Shown here piece by piece: positions 1 through 9,231 of a stretch of 64,000 nt of DNA. Position 1 is the first letter of the stretch. Every line of letters begins with the position of its first letter. The position numbers and the translations under genes were made by a program. Source of the DNA: UKL13-3 sp044353855 (lineage in GTDB: Bacteria > Bacteroidota > Bacteroidia > UKL13-3); assembly GCA_044353855.1 (NCBI GenBank), contig JBILBF010000001.1, forward strand, positions 124,001 through 188,000, written 5' to 3'. The notes below the pieces were generated by a model, which did not search any database, was not told where the DNA came from, and worked only from the letters and a program-made list of their open reading frames with translations.

Positions 1-2475
1 ACCACTTGTAGAGGCTAATATTCCGCCCAATTGGAATGTTCCCATTGCTAACGTTGCTGATGATATCACATGTAATTCTCCATTAACATTAAACCCGCCA
101 ATATTAACTGTTTTAATCGATCCCAATGAAATACTAAAATTATAAAATGTTTGACCGCCACACACAAAACTTTGTGAGCCTGTCCCGTTCAATACAAAAT
201 TAGAAGTTCCTGGAGTATATATTCCTGCTCCTGCAGTAAATGTGCCTGATACTCTAATACTATCTATTGATGATAATACCCTATCGCCTCCTGTTAAATC
301 AAGCGCAACATATTGCCCGTTTACAATTGTTTGGGAAGAAGCACTATTGTATGCAACAGTTTGTGTCCAAGTTTTCCCTGCGGGTAATGGAGTTGCAGTT
401 GTATTTCCTGTTTGTATTGAACCATTACTTGCATTCGTAAATGAACCAGAAAGTTCAAAAACGTTCATATTAAAAATAGCAGTTGTTACGGTTAAAACGT
501 CATTAACCTCAATATTTCCTTCTGCAGGTTTGGTACCACTACCAATAACGGATAAGTTTTGGTATGTACCTGCCATAATAGTTTGATTTCCAGCGGCAAA
601 ATAGGTCACCGTTTGTGTCCAGGTAACTCCTGATGGTAAAGGCGTTGCTGAGGTATTTGCAGTTGAAATCGTTCCAACTCCTACATTGGTGAATCCTCCA
701 CTCAAAGTAAAAGTTGACATCGCCAAAATAGTCGTTGCAGTTCCGATTGAGCTAAGGGTATTATTGACAATAATATTTCCTCGGGCGGTTTTGGTTCCGG
801 CTGTTGAGATGGTCAGATTTTCGTAAGTTCCACCAGATACGTTTGAAGTAGCAGCTGCATAATTTACGGTTTGGGTCCATGTTTTACCAGAAGGTATCGG
901 CAACAATGATGTATTAAAAGTGGAGATTGTGCCCGATCCTGCAATTGAGGTTAGTGATCCAGAAAGCGGGAAAGTTGTCATTGCTAATGTTCTTCCTGAA
1001 GGGACATTCAATTCCCCATCAACATTAAATCCTGCTGATGCTATCCTTTTAGTTGTTCCTAAAATAATAGCAAAATTATTAAAGGTTTGTCCACCTGCAT
1101 TAATTATTTGTGTTGTTGTTCCATTTAATGCAACAGTTGAACCTGTAGATGTAAAAACTCCAGCTCCAGTTGTGAAGGTTCCTGAAATTTTGATGGTATC
1201 GGAAGATGATAACGTTCTGTCGCCACCCGTTAAATTTAAATTAGTGTAAATAGCATTGACAACTGTTTGATTACTTCCGCCATTGTATTCAATTGTCCCT
1301 GCGTAAGTTTTTGTTGCAATTAAAGGTGTTGCCGAAGTATTTTGTGTACGAATAGTTCCTGTGTTGGTAATAGTTGTTGTTGACAACAACTGAAAGGTTA
1401 CCAAATCAAGAATAGTTGATGCAGCAGTAGTTAGTGTTCCAGTAACTGTTAAATTAGCAGTAACTGATTTTACAAAACTTCCTCCACCTGAAACGGAAAG
1501 ATTGGTGTATGTTCCATCAACAATCGTTTGATTACCTGCAGCCGAGTAACTAACTGTTCCGGGCCACGTTTTACCCGAAGGGAAAGGTGTTGCAGAGGTA
1601 TTTGCAGTTGAAATCGTTCCAACTCCTACATTGGTGAATCCTCCACTCAAAGTAAAAGTTGACATCGCCAAAATAGTCGCTGCAGTTCCGATTGAGTTAA
1701 GGGTATTATTAACAATAATATTTCCTCGGGCGGTTTTGGTTCCGGCTGTTGTAATGGTCAGATTTTCGTAAGTTCCACCAGATACGTTTGAAGTAGCAGC
1801 TGCATAATTTACGGTTTGGGTCCATGTTTTACCAGAAGGTATCGGCAACAAGGATGTATTAAAAGTAGAGATTGTGCCCGATCCTGCAATTGAGGTTAGT
1901 GATCCAGAAAGCAGGAAAGTTGTCATTGCTAATGTATTATTTACCCCAACGTTTAAAGCCCCATTAACAGAAATATTTCCCGAAGCAGATTTGGTTCTTG
2001 CTGCAGTTGCATTGCTTAACGTTAAATTATCATACGTTCCAGCTCTTACCGATTGAGATGCATCCATTGCATAATCAACTGTAGAACCTGCGCTCATAGT
2101 TCCCACTGTAAATGGAGAAGTAGAACTTTGAACGGTAAAAAGACCAAGATTTGAAACATCAACAGTTCCAGTAACGGTAAAAGATCCTGTTGAAAAATTC
2201 GCAGCATTTATTCCATCTCCAATGACGATTTTAGAGTTTGTTCCTGAAACAGTCCAATTAGCAGCTATTGAACCGGTTGTAGTGTCCATATTAAAAACCT
2301 GATTGCTTGCTGTAAAGTTAGCTGGTGGATTTCCTAATCCATCTATATGATCATTCCAATTAGCAACTAAATTTAAATTAGTTGTGCTTGTTGGATAATA
2401 GTTTATTTGGGCTTTTGCTAAATAACATTCGGTCATAACCAAAAGCATTATTAACAATAATTTACTTATTTTCAT
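1..2475 (-). CDS. Large secreted beta-strand-repeat surface protein, partial (C-terminus outside window)
   Basis: The frame is open from the ATG at 2475 to base 1, about 825 codons, and runs off the left edge. Residues 1-22 (MKISKLLLIMLLVM, then a short stretch ending YLAKA before QINYYP) look like a signal peptide. The rest is Ser/Thr/Gly/Asn-rich and made of degenerate units of roughly 80-95 residues that reuse the motifs GTYxNLT, GNIxVNxTLN, LAMSTFTLSGG and PSGKTW. This is the style of Bacteroidota beta-strand-repeat adhesins, which usually form long beta-solenoids and often end in a type IX sorting domain; that end is not visible here. Two units are nearly identical in DNA (638-990 and 1583-1935). 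The gene is divergent from a PorE-like secretion gene. An adhesin role is inferred from architecture only. Confidence 0.75.
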   Translation of the reverse strand, partial: MKISKLLLIMLLVMTECYLAKAQINYYPTSTTNLNLVANWNDHIDGLGNPPANFTASNQVFNMDTTTGSIAANWTVSGTNSKIVIGDGINAANFSTGSFTVTGTVDVSNLGLFTVQSSTSPFTVGTMSAGSTVDYAMDASQSVRAGTYDNLTLSNATAARTKSASGNISVNGALNVGVNNTLAMTTFLLSGSLTSIAGSGTISTFNTSLLPIPSGKTWTQTVNYAAATSNVSGGTYENLTITTAGTKTARGNIIVNNTLNSIGTAATILAMSTFTLSGGFTNVGVGTISTANTSATPFPSGKTWPGTVSYSAAGNQTIVDGTYTNLSVSGGGSFVKSVTANLTVTGTLTTAASTILDLVTFQLLSTTTITNTGTIRTQNTSATPLIATKTYAGTIEYNGGSNQTVVNAIYTNLNLTGGDRTLSSSDTIKISGTFTTGAGVFTSTGSTVALNGTTTQIINAGGQTFNNFAIILGTTKRIASAGFNVDGELNVPSGRTLAMTTFPLSGSLTSIAGSGTISTFNTSLLPIPSGKTWTQTVNYAAATSNVSGGTYENLTISTAGTKTARGNIIVNNTLSSIGTATTILAMSTFTLSGGFTNVGVGTISTANTSATPLPSGVTWTQTVTYFAAGNQTIMAGTYQNLSVIGSGTKPAEGNIEVNDVLTVTTAIFNMNVFELSGSFTNASNGSIQTGNTTATPLPAGKTWTQTVAYNSASSQTIVNGQYVALDLTGGDRVLSSIDSIRVSGTFTAGAGIYTPGTSNFVLNGTGSQSFVCGGQTFYNFSISLGSIKTVNIGGFNVNGELHVISSATLAMGTFQLGGILASTSG
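638..990 (-). repeat. Near-identical internal direct repeat, copy 1
   Basis: This stretch of the beta-repeat gene recurs 945 bases (315 codons) away at 1583-1935. Over the 330 aligned bases 661-990 versus 1606-1935 I count 8 differences, whereas other units of the gene match only as protein motifs. The spacing is a whole number of codons, so a gain or loss of the interval would keep the frame. Confidence 0.9.
1583..1935 (-). repeat. Near-identical internal direct repeat, copy 2
   Basis: Partner of 638-990, same orientation, offset 945 bases. Similarity fades on both sides into the ordinary degenerate units. Confidence 0.9.
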
Positions 2476-2791
2476 GGTATATACTATTTTGAACAGACGT
2501 CTAATTAAAAATTAATTTAGAAATCAAAAATACAAAATAGATTTCATAAACAACAACATGCTTTAATTAAATTTTAATGCTATTTAAATTTGATTATCAA
2601 TGTATAATACAATATAAAATGCGAAGTAAAACATTACTAATCATTCAAAAGATGAGAAAATAGTCAAAAAAACATTTAAAAACTATTTAATCCAATTTCA
2701 TTAAAGTTTATATGATTATAAATCCACAATTTAAACCTGATAACTGCATAAAATGTACATTTTTTTGCTTTTACTTGTATAACATAAAATT
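2476..2791. other. 316-base divergent intergenic region
   Basis: Very AT-rich spacer between the start of the beta-repeat gene (minus) and the PorE-like gene (plus). It holds one plausible minus-strand promoter (2525-2553). On the plus side I see no clean TAnnTTTG box, only T-rich sequence with TACTTG close to the start. I see no gene or RNA in it. Confidence 0.6.
2525..2553 (-). promoter_or_regulatory. Putative Bacteroidota promoter of the beta-repeat gene
   Basis: On the minus strand TTG (2553-2551), 18 bases, then TATTTTTG (2532-2525), an exact TAnnTTTG -7 box. It lies about 50 bases before the ATG at 2475. The -33 part is minimal. Confidence 0.35.
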
Positions 2792-4744
2792 ATGTCAAAA
2801 CATTTCATCTGTTTTTTACTTATTAGTTTTTCAGGATATTTAGTGGTTGCACAACAAACACAATCTATGCAACTCGATCTTGAGATAAAAAAAGCTAAAC
2901 TCACTTATGACATCAAAAAATACAATACCGCAGCGGGTATGTATAAAAAATTATATGCAAAAATAAGAGAGGATGATTTGCAAAATGAAATGCTCTTTAT
3001 GGTAGCAGAGAGTTACCGAAAAGCCAATAATTTTAAACAAGCTTTTGAGTGGTATGAAAAGTTGGTAAACACAAAATACCCTGATGTTCGCATCATATAT
3101 TCCTATGGGTTATTGCTTAAAAACTTTGAACGATATGAAGAAGCAAGCCGACAATTTGGCGATTACTTGTTTGAAGTACCCGGAGATAAAAATGCCCTTC
3201 GCGAAATTGAAGCATGTGTTAATGCCCAAAAATGGAAAGCTAATCCCAAAAAATTAACGGTGCTTGAAGTGCCCGAACTGAATACCGAATTTTCGGAATA
3301 TTCACCTTATTATGCTCAAGGAAAAATGATATGGTCATCCTCCAGAAAAGAGGCTACAGGAACTGAAATATTTGAATGGACAGGCCAAAAGTGTTCCGAC
3401 TTTTTTGAATCAACCAAACTCAATAATACATGGAGTGCTCCTTCAAATTTAAAAGGAAACGTAAATACAAACTTTAATGAAGGAGCTGGATGGATAGATA
3501 GTACTGGAACAACACTTTATTATACGCAATGTAATGGCATTGATGGAGCAGGATTAAATTGTAAAATTTATGTTTCGTATAAACAAAATGAATTGTGGAT
3601 TGCTCCAAAAGTTCTTCCCTTTTGTAGCGATTCTTTTTCTGTTGGACATCCAGCAATGAGCCCAGATGGAAAACGGTTATTTTTTGCTAGTGATATGCCT
3701 GGTGGTTTTGGCGAAAAAGATATTTATTATATCCCTTACACCTTATTTAATGATACCTGGGGAACACCTGTAAACTTAGGCAACTTAGTAAACACTAATG
3801 AAGACGATATGTTTCCATCCATTGCAACAGATGGCACCATTTATTTTGCATCCAAAGGATGGCCAGGTATGGGTGGATTGGATATTTTTAAAACAATAGA
3901 TTCTTCTGGAATATTTACAAAAGCAGAAAACGTACAATCGCCTATAAACAGTGGTGGTGATGATTTTGGGATTTCGTTTGTACCGAAGACAGAAGTACAA
4001 AAACCAGATGCGCCTATTGCATATTATTGTTCCAACAGACCAGGTGGAAAAGGTGATGATGATATGTATGCAATCACCGTTAAACCATTTGTCTTTTTAA
4101 GCAAAGGAAAAGTAACGGATAAAGAAACAGGTCAACCTATACCAATGGCAAATATTACCATTACAAATAATAAGGCCCCCTTCACCATTAAAACCAATGA
4201 AAATGGCGATTATATTGCTGAACTTCCATTGCAAATGGAACTGTCATTATTGGCTCAAAAAGAGAACTATTTCGCCTCTGCTATAACATCGGTTTCATCC
4301 ATGGATATTCAAAAAGATTCAACCGTTATTATAAATTTTGTGTTGGATGGTATACCTACAGAAGGTTACGAATTTACACTACAAGGTATTTATTACGATG
4401 TAGATAAATTTATTATCCGACCCGATGCTGCAAAAGTGCTCGATTCGTTGGCGAGCATCTTAACTGTAAATCCAAATATTACCATTGAGTTGGGCTCGCA
4501 TACCGATAGTAGGGCAGCCGAAGATTATAACTTAACACTTTCACAAAAACGTGCCCAAAGTTGTGTTGATTATTTAACCAAAAAAGGAATAAACAAAGAC
4601 CGATTAACGGCTGTTGGTTATGGCGAAACCCACTTGGTAAATGATTGTGTTGAAGGTGTAGATTGTACTGAAGAACAACACCAAGAAAATAGACGAACTA
4701 CTTTTAGGGTAACAAGCATAGAGTATAAAACCAAACGAAAATAG
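2792..4744 (+). CDS. OmpA-family protein with TPR, PD40/WD40 and CarboxypepD-reg domains (PorE-like)
   Basis: 650 residues. A signal peptide (MSKHFICFLLISFSGYLVVA, then QQ) is followed by TPR-like helices at about 28-130, a PD40-type beta-propeller at about 150-425 (blades with SPDGKRLFFASD and the repeated GG...DIY/DIF/DMY pattern), a carboxypeptidase-regulatory-like domain at about 432-520 (GKVTDKETGQPIPMANITI) and a C-terminal OmpA domain at about 528-645 with the peptidoglycan-binding pattern GSHTDSR and NRRTTF. This domain order is that of PorE, a peptidoglycan-anchoring component of the type IX secretion system. Many Bacteroidota carry several such paralogues, so identity with PorE itself is an inference. 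No lipobox cysteine is seen, unlike some PorE proteins. Confidence 0.85.
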   Translation: MSKHFICFLLISFSGYLVVAQQTQSMQLDLEIKKAKLTYDIKKYNTAAGMYKKLYAKIREDDLQNEMLFMVAESYRKANNFKQAFEWYEKLVNTKYPDVRIIYSYGLLLKNFERYEEASRQFGDYLFEVPGDKNALREIEACVNAQKWKANPKKLTVLEVPELNTEFSEYSPYYAQGKMIWSSSRKEATGTEIFEWTGQKCSDFFESTKLNNTWSAPSNLKGNVNTNFNEGAGWIDSTGTTLYYTQCNGIDGAGLNCKIYVSYKQNELWIAPKVLPFCSDSFSVGHPAMSPDGKRLFFASDMPGGFGEKDIYYIPYTLFNDTWGTPVNLGNLVNTNEDDMFPSIATDGTIYFASKGWPGMGGLDIFKTIDSSGIFTKAENVQSPINSGGDDFGISFVPKTEVQKPDAPIAYYCSNRPGGKGDDDMYAITVKPFVFLSKGKVTDKETGQPIPMANITITNNKAPFTIKTNENGDYIAELPLQMELSLLAQKENYFASAITSVSSMDIQKDSTVIINFVLDGIPTEGYEFTLQGIYYDVDKFIIRPDAAKVLDSLASILTVNPNITIELGSHTDSRAAEDYNLTLSQKRAQSCVDYLTKKGINKDRLTAVGYGETHLVNDCVEGVDCTEEQHQENRRTTFRVTSIEYKTKRK

Positions 4745-4792
4745 CCTAATAAACTTCTCATAATTCCTTCTTCATAAAACGAGTGCAAATAT

Positions 4793-4800
4793 TACCTTTG
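4793..4800 (+). promoter_or_regulatory. -7 promoter box before purM
   Basis: TACCTTTG fits the Bacteroidota -7 consensus TAnnTTTG and lies 20 bases before the purM ATG, the usual distance. No clear TTG is found 19-20 bases upstream. Confidence 0.4.
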
Positions 4801-4820
4801 CTCGCAAATAGCATTTTAGT

Positions 4821-5984
4821 ATGACTTCCGACAAATACATGAAACGTGGTGTTTCTTCTCAAAAAGAAGATGTGCACGCAGCCATCAAACATATTGATAA
4901 AGGAATTTTCCCTCAAGCCTTTTGTAAAATTGTTCCTGATTATTTAGGTGGTGATGATTCCTTTTGCAACCTCATGCATGCCGATGGTGCAGGTACCAAA
5001 AGCAGTTTGGCTTATTTGTATTGGAAAGAAACAGGCGACTTAAGCGTGTGGAAAGGCATTGCCCAAGATGCCATTGTAATGAACACAAATGACTTACTTG
5101 CTGCTGGAGTGTACCAAGATATTTTGATTTCATCCACTATAGGGCGTAATAAAAATTTGATTCCGGGTGAAGTGATTCAAGCTATTATAGAAGGTACTGA
5201 AGAGTTTATTGAGATGCTTCATTCGCATGGTGTCAAAATTCACTCAACCGGTGGCGAAACCGCTGATGTTGGCGATTTGGTTCGCACCATTATTGTTGAT
5301 TCAACCGTTACCGCTCGCTCCAAACGTTCCCATATTATTGATAACAAAAATATTCAACCAGGAGATGTAATTGTAGGTTTTGCTAGCTTCGGACAAACCA
5401 CTTACGAAAAAACATACAATGCAGGTATGGGTAGTAATGGCCTTACCATGGCAAGGCATGATGTGCTTTCGGCCCATTATAAAAATGTAACAGAAAGTTT
5501 TGATCCATTGGTACCAGATGAATTGGTGTACACAGGTGGTTTAAAACTAACCGATACTGTTGAAGGACATCCGTTAACTGTTGGTAAAATGATATTGTCG
5601 CCAACACGTACTTTTTCACCTGTTATCAAACAACTATTCGACAATCATTTTAGCGAAATACATGGTATGATTCATTGCACAGGAGGCGCACATACCAAAG
5701 TTTTACATTATACCAATGGGTTGCGTTTTATTAAAGATAATTTATTTGAAACACCACCTTTATTTACCATGATACAACAGCAAAGCAATAGCACCTGGCA
5801 CGAAATGTATAAAGTGTTTAATATGGGAAGTTTGTTGGAGTTTTATGTAAACGAAAATACCGCAAAAAGCTTAATTGATATTGCACATTCCTTTAATATA
5901 GATGCACAAATAATTGGCCGAGTAGAAGCTGCTGATAAAAAAGAAGTCGTTGTAAAATCTGCTCATGGGGAGTTTGTGTATTAG
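4821..5984 (+). CDS. purM: Phosphoribosylformylglycinamidine cyclo-ligase (AIR synthase)
   Basis: 387 residues, PurM/AIR-synthase fold. The enzyme closes the imidazole ring (FGAM plus ATP to AIR) in cytosolic purine synthesis. Visible motifs are the N-terminal MKRGVSSQKEDVHAA, the glycine-rich MHADGAGTKSSLAY, the ATP/Mg segment HSTGGETADVGDLVR, and TGGAHTKVLHY in the C-terminal domain. The length and the atypical N-terminus match the longer Bacteroidota version rather than the approximately 345-residue E. coli enzyme. It stands between the OmpA gene (77-base gap) and galE (37-base gap) and has its own -7 box, so it may be transcribed alone or lead the galE transcript. Confidence 0.88.
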   Translation: MTSDKYMKRGVSSQKEDVHAAIKHIDKGIFPQAFCKIVPDYLGGDDSFCNLMHADGAGTKSSLAYLYWKETGDLSVWKGIAQDAIVMNTNDLLAAGVYQDILISSTIGRNKNLIPGEVIQAIIEGTEEFIEMLHSHGVKIHSTGGETADVGDLVRTIIVDSTVTARSKRSHIIDNKNIQPGDVIVGFASFGQTTYEKTYNAGMGSNGLTMARHDVLSAHYKNVTESFDPLVPDELVYTGGLKLTDTVEGHPLTVGKMILSPTRTFSPVIKQLFDNHFSEIHGMIHCTGGAHTKVLHYTNGLRFIKDNLFETPPLFTMIQQQSNSTWHEMYKVFNMGSLLEFYVNENTAKSLIDIAHSFNIDAQIIGRVEAADKKEVVVKSAHGEFVY

Positions 5985-6021
5985 TTGATTTGTTATCTTG
6001 CATCACCAAATAATTACATAA

Positions 6022-7038
6022 ATGAAAGTACTCGTAACTGGATGCACAGGTTTTATAGGCTCACACACCATTGTTGAATTGCAACAAGCAGGATATGATG
6101 TAGTAGCTATTGATAATTTTGAAAACTCAACCGAATCGGTTATCCAACAAATTAAAACCATTACCGGAAAAGAGTTCGCTTTTATAAAAGCGGATGTACG
6201 TGATACTAATGCACTTGAAACTGTATTTACTGCTCATCCCGATATTAAAGCAGTCATACATTTTGCAGCCTACAAAGCCGTTGGTGAATCGGTGCAAAAA
6301 CCTATTGCCTACTACGAAAACAATGTGGGAGGAACAGTGAACCTAATTAAGGTTATGCAAAAACATGGCATTACAAATTTAGTGTTTTCGTCAAGTTGCA
6401 CGGTTTATGGAGATGTTAGCGCGGAGGCACTTCCCATAACCGAACATTCTCCTGTTGTAAAGGCCAATTCTCCATATGGAAACACCAAGAAAATTTGTGA
6501 AGAAATAATGCAAGATGTTGCAAAATCCTCAACCACAAAAATTATTTCCCTACGCTATTTTAACCCAATTGGTGCGCACGATAGTGCGTTAATAGGCGAA
6601 TTACCCAATGGCGTTCCCAATAATTTAGTTCCTTTTATTACACAAACGGCTATTGGCAAACGCGAATCATTAACCGTATTTGGCAATGATTATCCAACAC
6701 GTGATGGCAGTTGTATTCGCGATTATATTCATGTAGTTGATTTGGCCAAAGCCCATGTAAAAGCGATTGCTTTCTTAGATAAAACGAATCAAAACTACTC
6801 AGTATTTAATATTGGAACTGGCAACGGAAATACAGTACTTGAAGTAATTCATACCTTTGAAGCTGTAACTGGACAAAAGTTAAATTACACTTTTGGGCCA
6901 AGAAGAGAAGGGGATGTAGTTCAAATTTTTGCCTCTTGTGATAAAGCCATTAAAGAATTAAATTGGCAGGCTGAAAGAAGCCTTAAGAATGCTTTAGAAA
7001 CAGCTTGGAAATGGGAGTTGAAGTTAAGTGGTGTTTGA
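6022..7038 (+). CDS. galE: UDP-glucose 4-epimerase
   Basis: 338 residues, extended SDR family. It interconverts UDP-glucose and UDP-galactose. The NAD-binding loop TGCTGFIGSH is at residues 6-15, the catalytic Ser/Thr region is SSSCTVYG, and YGNTKK supplies the catalytic Tyr and Lys. GSCIRDYIHVVDLAKAHVKA and the C-terminal RREGDVVQIFA segment are typical of GalE. It begins the nucleotide-sugar block with rfbB and rfbA, and its product UDP-galactose is also the substrate of the UDP-galactopyranose mutase at 52013-53134. Confidence 0.95.
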   Translation: MKVLVTGCTGFIGSHTIVELQQAGYDVVAIDNFENSTESVIQQIKTITGKEFAFIKADVRDTNALETVFTAHPDIKAVIHFAAYKAVGESVQKPIAYYENNVGGTVNLIKVMQKHGITNLVFSSSCTVYGDVSAEALPITEHSPVVKANSPYGNTKKICEEIMQDVAKSSTTKIISLRYFNPIGAHDSALIGELPNGVPNNLVPFITQTAIGKRESLTVFGNDYPTRDGSCIRDYIHVVDLAKAHVKAIAFLDKTNQNYSVFNIGTGNGNTVLEVIHTFEAVTGQKLNYTFGPRREGDVVQIFASCDKAIKELNWQAERSLKNALETAWKWELKLSGV

Positions 7039-7212
7039 TGGGTTGATTAAGTTATTAGGTTGATTGGGTTGGATAAGTTGATAAAGTAATGGAATGGGTT
7101 GAGTAATTAAGTGGGTAAGATTTAAGGTAAAGTGCAGTTTTGTAACCTCATAAAAGTAAAATAAATTAGCGAAATTAGCGGCATTAAATCGCTAAAATAG
7201 CTTATAAAGACT

Positions 7213-8268
7213 ATGAATAAAAAGAAAATACTCATCACTGGAGGTGCTGGATTTATTGGTTCGCACGTAGTTCGTTTGTTTGTAAACAAATATCCCGAAT
7301 ACGAAATTTACAATTTGGATAAATTGACTTATGCCGGTAATTTAAAAAATATTACAGACATAGAAAAAGCTCCTAATTATCATTTTGTGAAAGCAGATAT
7401 TGTGAATGCAGAAGAAATGAATAGTTTGTTTCAAAATGATCAATACACAGATGTGATTCACTTGGCTGCCGAAAGTCATGTAGATAGAAGCATAACCAAC
7501 CCGATGGATTTTGTGATGACCAATGTGGTTGGAACCGTAAATTTATTGAATGCCGCCAAAAATGCTTGGAAAGATGATTTTGCCAATCATTTGTTTTACC
7601 ATGTGTCAACGGATGAAGTATATGGAAGTTTGCACGATGGTGGTTTCTTTTTGGAAGATACTGCATACGATCCACAAAGCCCTTACAGTGCAAGCAAAGC
7701 TTCAAGCGATCATTTTGTAAGAGCGTATCACAATACGTATAAACTGAATGTTGTGTTGAGCAACTGTTCCAATAACTACGGCCCCAATCAATTTCCTGAG
7801 AAATTAGTTCCATTGTTTATCAATAATATCAGAAACAACAACCCTTTACCCGTTTATGGTAAAGGTGAAAATGTGCGTGATTGGTTGTTTGTGGAAGATC
7901 ATGCACGTGCTATTGATGATGTTTTTCATAATGGGAAAGTTGGTGAAACCTATAATATTGGTGGCTTTAACGAATGGACCAATATTGATTTAATTAAAGT
8001 GATTTGCAAAACAATGGATAAAATTTTGGGACGTGCTGAAGGCGAATCGGAAAAGTTAATTACATACGTAACCGATAGAGCAGGGCATGATTTACGATAT
8101 GCCATTGATGCACATAAAATAATGAACGAATTGGGATGGAAACCTTCGTTGCAGTTTGAGGAAGGAATTGAAAAAACCATTCACTGGTACATGCAAAACC
8201 AACAATGGATGGATGAAGTAACTAGTGGCGACTATCAAAAGTATTACGATAACATGTACGCTAGGTAA
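7213..8268 (+). CDS. rfbB: dTDP-glucose 4,6-dehydratase
   Basis: 351 residues, extended SDR. It converts dTDP-glucose to dTDP-4-keto-6-deoxyglucose. Seen are ITGGAGFIGSH for NAD binding, the catalytic Thr-Asp-Glu in STDEVYG, YSASKASSDHFVRAYHNTY with the Tyr and Lys, the substrate motif NNYGPNQFPEKLVP, and TDRAGHDLRYAID near the C-terminus. rfbA follows after a 28-base gap in the same direction. rfbC and rfbD, needed for dTDP-rhamnose, are not in the window, so the end product could be another dTDP-deoxysugar or the genes may lie elsewhere. Confidence 0.95.
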   Translation: MNKKKILITGGAGFIGSHVVRLFVNKYPEYEIYNLDKLTYAGNLKNITDIEKAPNYHFVKADIVNAEEMNSLFQNDQYTDVIHLAAESHVDRSITNPMDFVMTNVVGTVNLLNAAKNAWKDDFANHLFYHVSTDEVYGSLHDGGFFLEDTAYDPQSPYSASKASSDHFVRAYHNTYKLNVVLSNCSNNYGPNQFPEKLVPLFINNIRNNNPLPVYGKGENVRDWLFVEDHARAIDDVFHNGKVGETYNIGGFNEWTNIDLIKVICKTMDKILGRAEGESEKLITYVTDRAGHDLRYAIDAHKIMNELGWKPSLQFEEGIEKTIHWYMQNQQWMDEVTSGDYQKYYDNMYAR

Positions 8269-8296
8269 AACATTTTTATATAAAAAAGGAACTAAC

Positions 8297-9157
8297 ATGA
8301 AAGGAATAATATTAGCCGGAGGAAGCGGAACGCGCTTGCATCCATTAACACTTGCTGTAAGCAAACAATTAATGCCCGTATATGATAAGCCCATGATTTA
8401 TTATCCGCTTTCGGTTTTAATGTTGGCTGGTATCAATGAAATACTTATTATTTCTACGCCACATGATTTACCTGGATTTAAAAAATTATTAGGTGATGGG
8501 AGCCAAATAGGTTGCCGATTTGAATATGCCGAACAACCCACACCTGATGGACTTGCACAAGCATTTACCATTGGTGAAAATTTTATTGGAAAAGATAAAG
8601 TAGCATTGGTGTTAGGCGATAATATTTTTTTTAGTGCAGGCTTAAGTCAGCTGTTACAAGAAAACAATAACCCTGATGGAGGTGTAGTTTTTGCTTACCA
8701 CGTTAGCGACCCCGAACGTTATGGTGTAGTAGAGTTTGATCAAAACATGAATGCGTTGAGCATTGAAGAAAAACCCACTAACCCTAAATCAAATTACGCT
8801 GTACCTGGTTTGTATTTTTATGATAACGATGTGGTAGAAATTGCTAAAAATATTAAACCATCGCCACGTGGCGAATATGAAATTACAGATGTAAATAGAG
8901 TATACCTTGAGCGCAAAAAATTAAAAGTAGGTGTATTAAAAAGAGGCACTGCATGGTTGGATACTGGAACCTTCGCTTCCCTTATGCAAGCAGGACAATT
9001 TGTACAGGTTTTGGAAGAACGACAAGGATTAAAAGTAGGCTGCATTGAAGAAATAGCCTATAAAAATGGATGGATAAACAAAGAGCAACTAACAAGCGAA
9101 GCCCAGAAACTGCTTAAGAGTGGTTACGGTCAGTACTTAATGAATTTAATAAAATAA
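8297..9157 (+). CDS. rfbA: Glucose-1-phosphate thymidylyltransferase
   Basis: 286 residues. It makes dTDP-glucose from dTTP and glucose-1-phosphate, the step before RfbB. The ATG at 8297 is chosen because it starts the conserved MKGIILAGGSGTRLHPLT and follows an AAAAAGGA site; the frame extends upstream to 8225 but that part overlaps the end of rfbB and is not conserved in kind. Other motifs are SKQLMPVYDKPMIYYPLS, LGDNIFF (metal-binding Asp), YGVVEFD, and GTAWLDTGT. Length is normal for RmlA. Confidence 0.95.
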   Translation: MKGIILAGGSGTRLHPLTLAVSKQLMPVYDKPMIYYPLSVLMLAGINEILIISTPHDLPGFKKLLGDGSQIGCRFEYAEQPTPDGLAQAFTIGENFIGKDKVALVLGDNIFFSAGLSQLLQENNNPDGGVVFAYHVSDPERYGVVEFDQNMNALSIEEKPTNPKSNYAVPGLYFYDNDVVEIAKNIKPSPRGEYEITDVNRVYLERKKLKVGVLKRGTAWLDTGTFASLMQAGQFVQVLEERQGLKVGCIEEIAYKNGWINKEQLTSEAQKLLKSGYGQYLMNLIK

Positions 9158-9231
9158 TCACACAGTATATTTTCAAAATCAATATTTGTTGTTGATATTT
9201 GACTACTACTAATGTACACAATACACTTTTT

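Noticed and set aside
242..2056. Several plus-strand open frames (such as 242-586, 920-1249, 1874-2056)
   Set aside because: They are antisense to the open frame of the beta-repeat protein, lie on repeated sequence and have no homologous motif.
8225..8296. Longer N-terminus for rfbA
   Set aside because: The extension overlaps the end of rfbB, and the conserved start motif MKGIILAGGSGTRL with a ribosome site is at 8297.
9199..9231. TTG start for the isomerase
   Set aside because: Not excluded, but the ATG at 9232 is the simpler choice; the extra 11 residues show no conserved feature.
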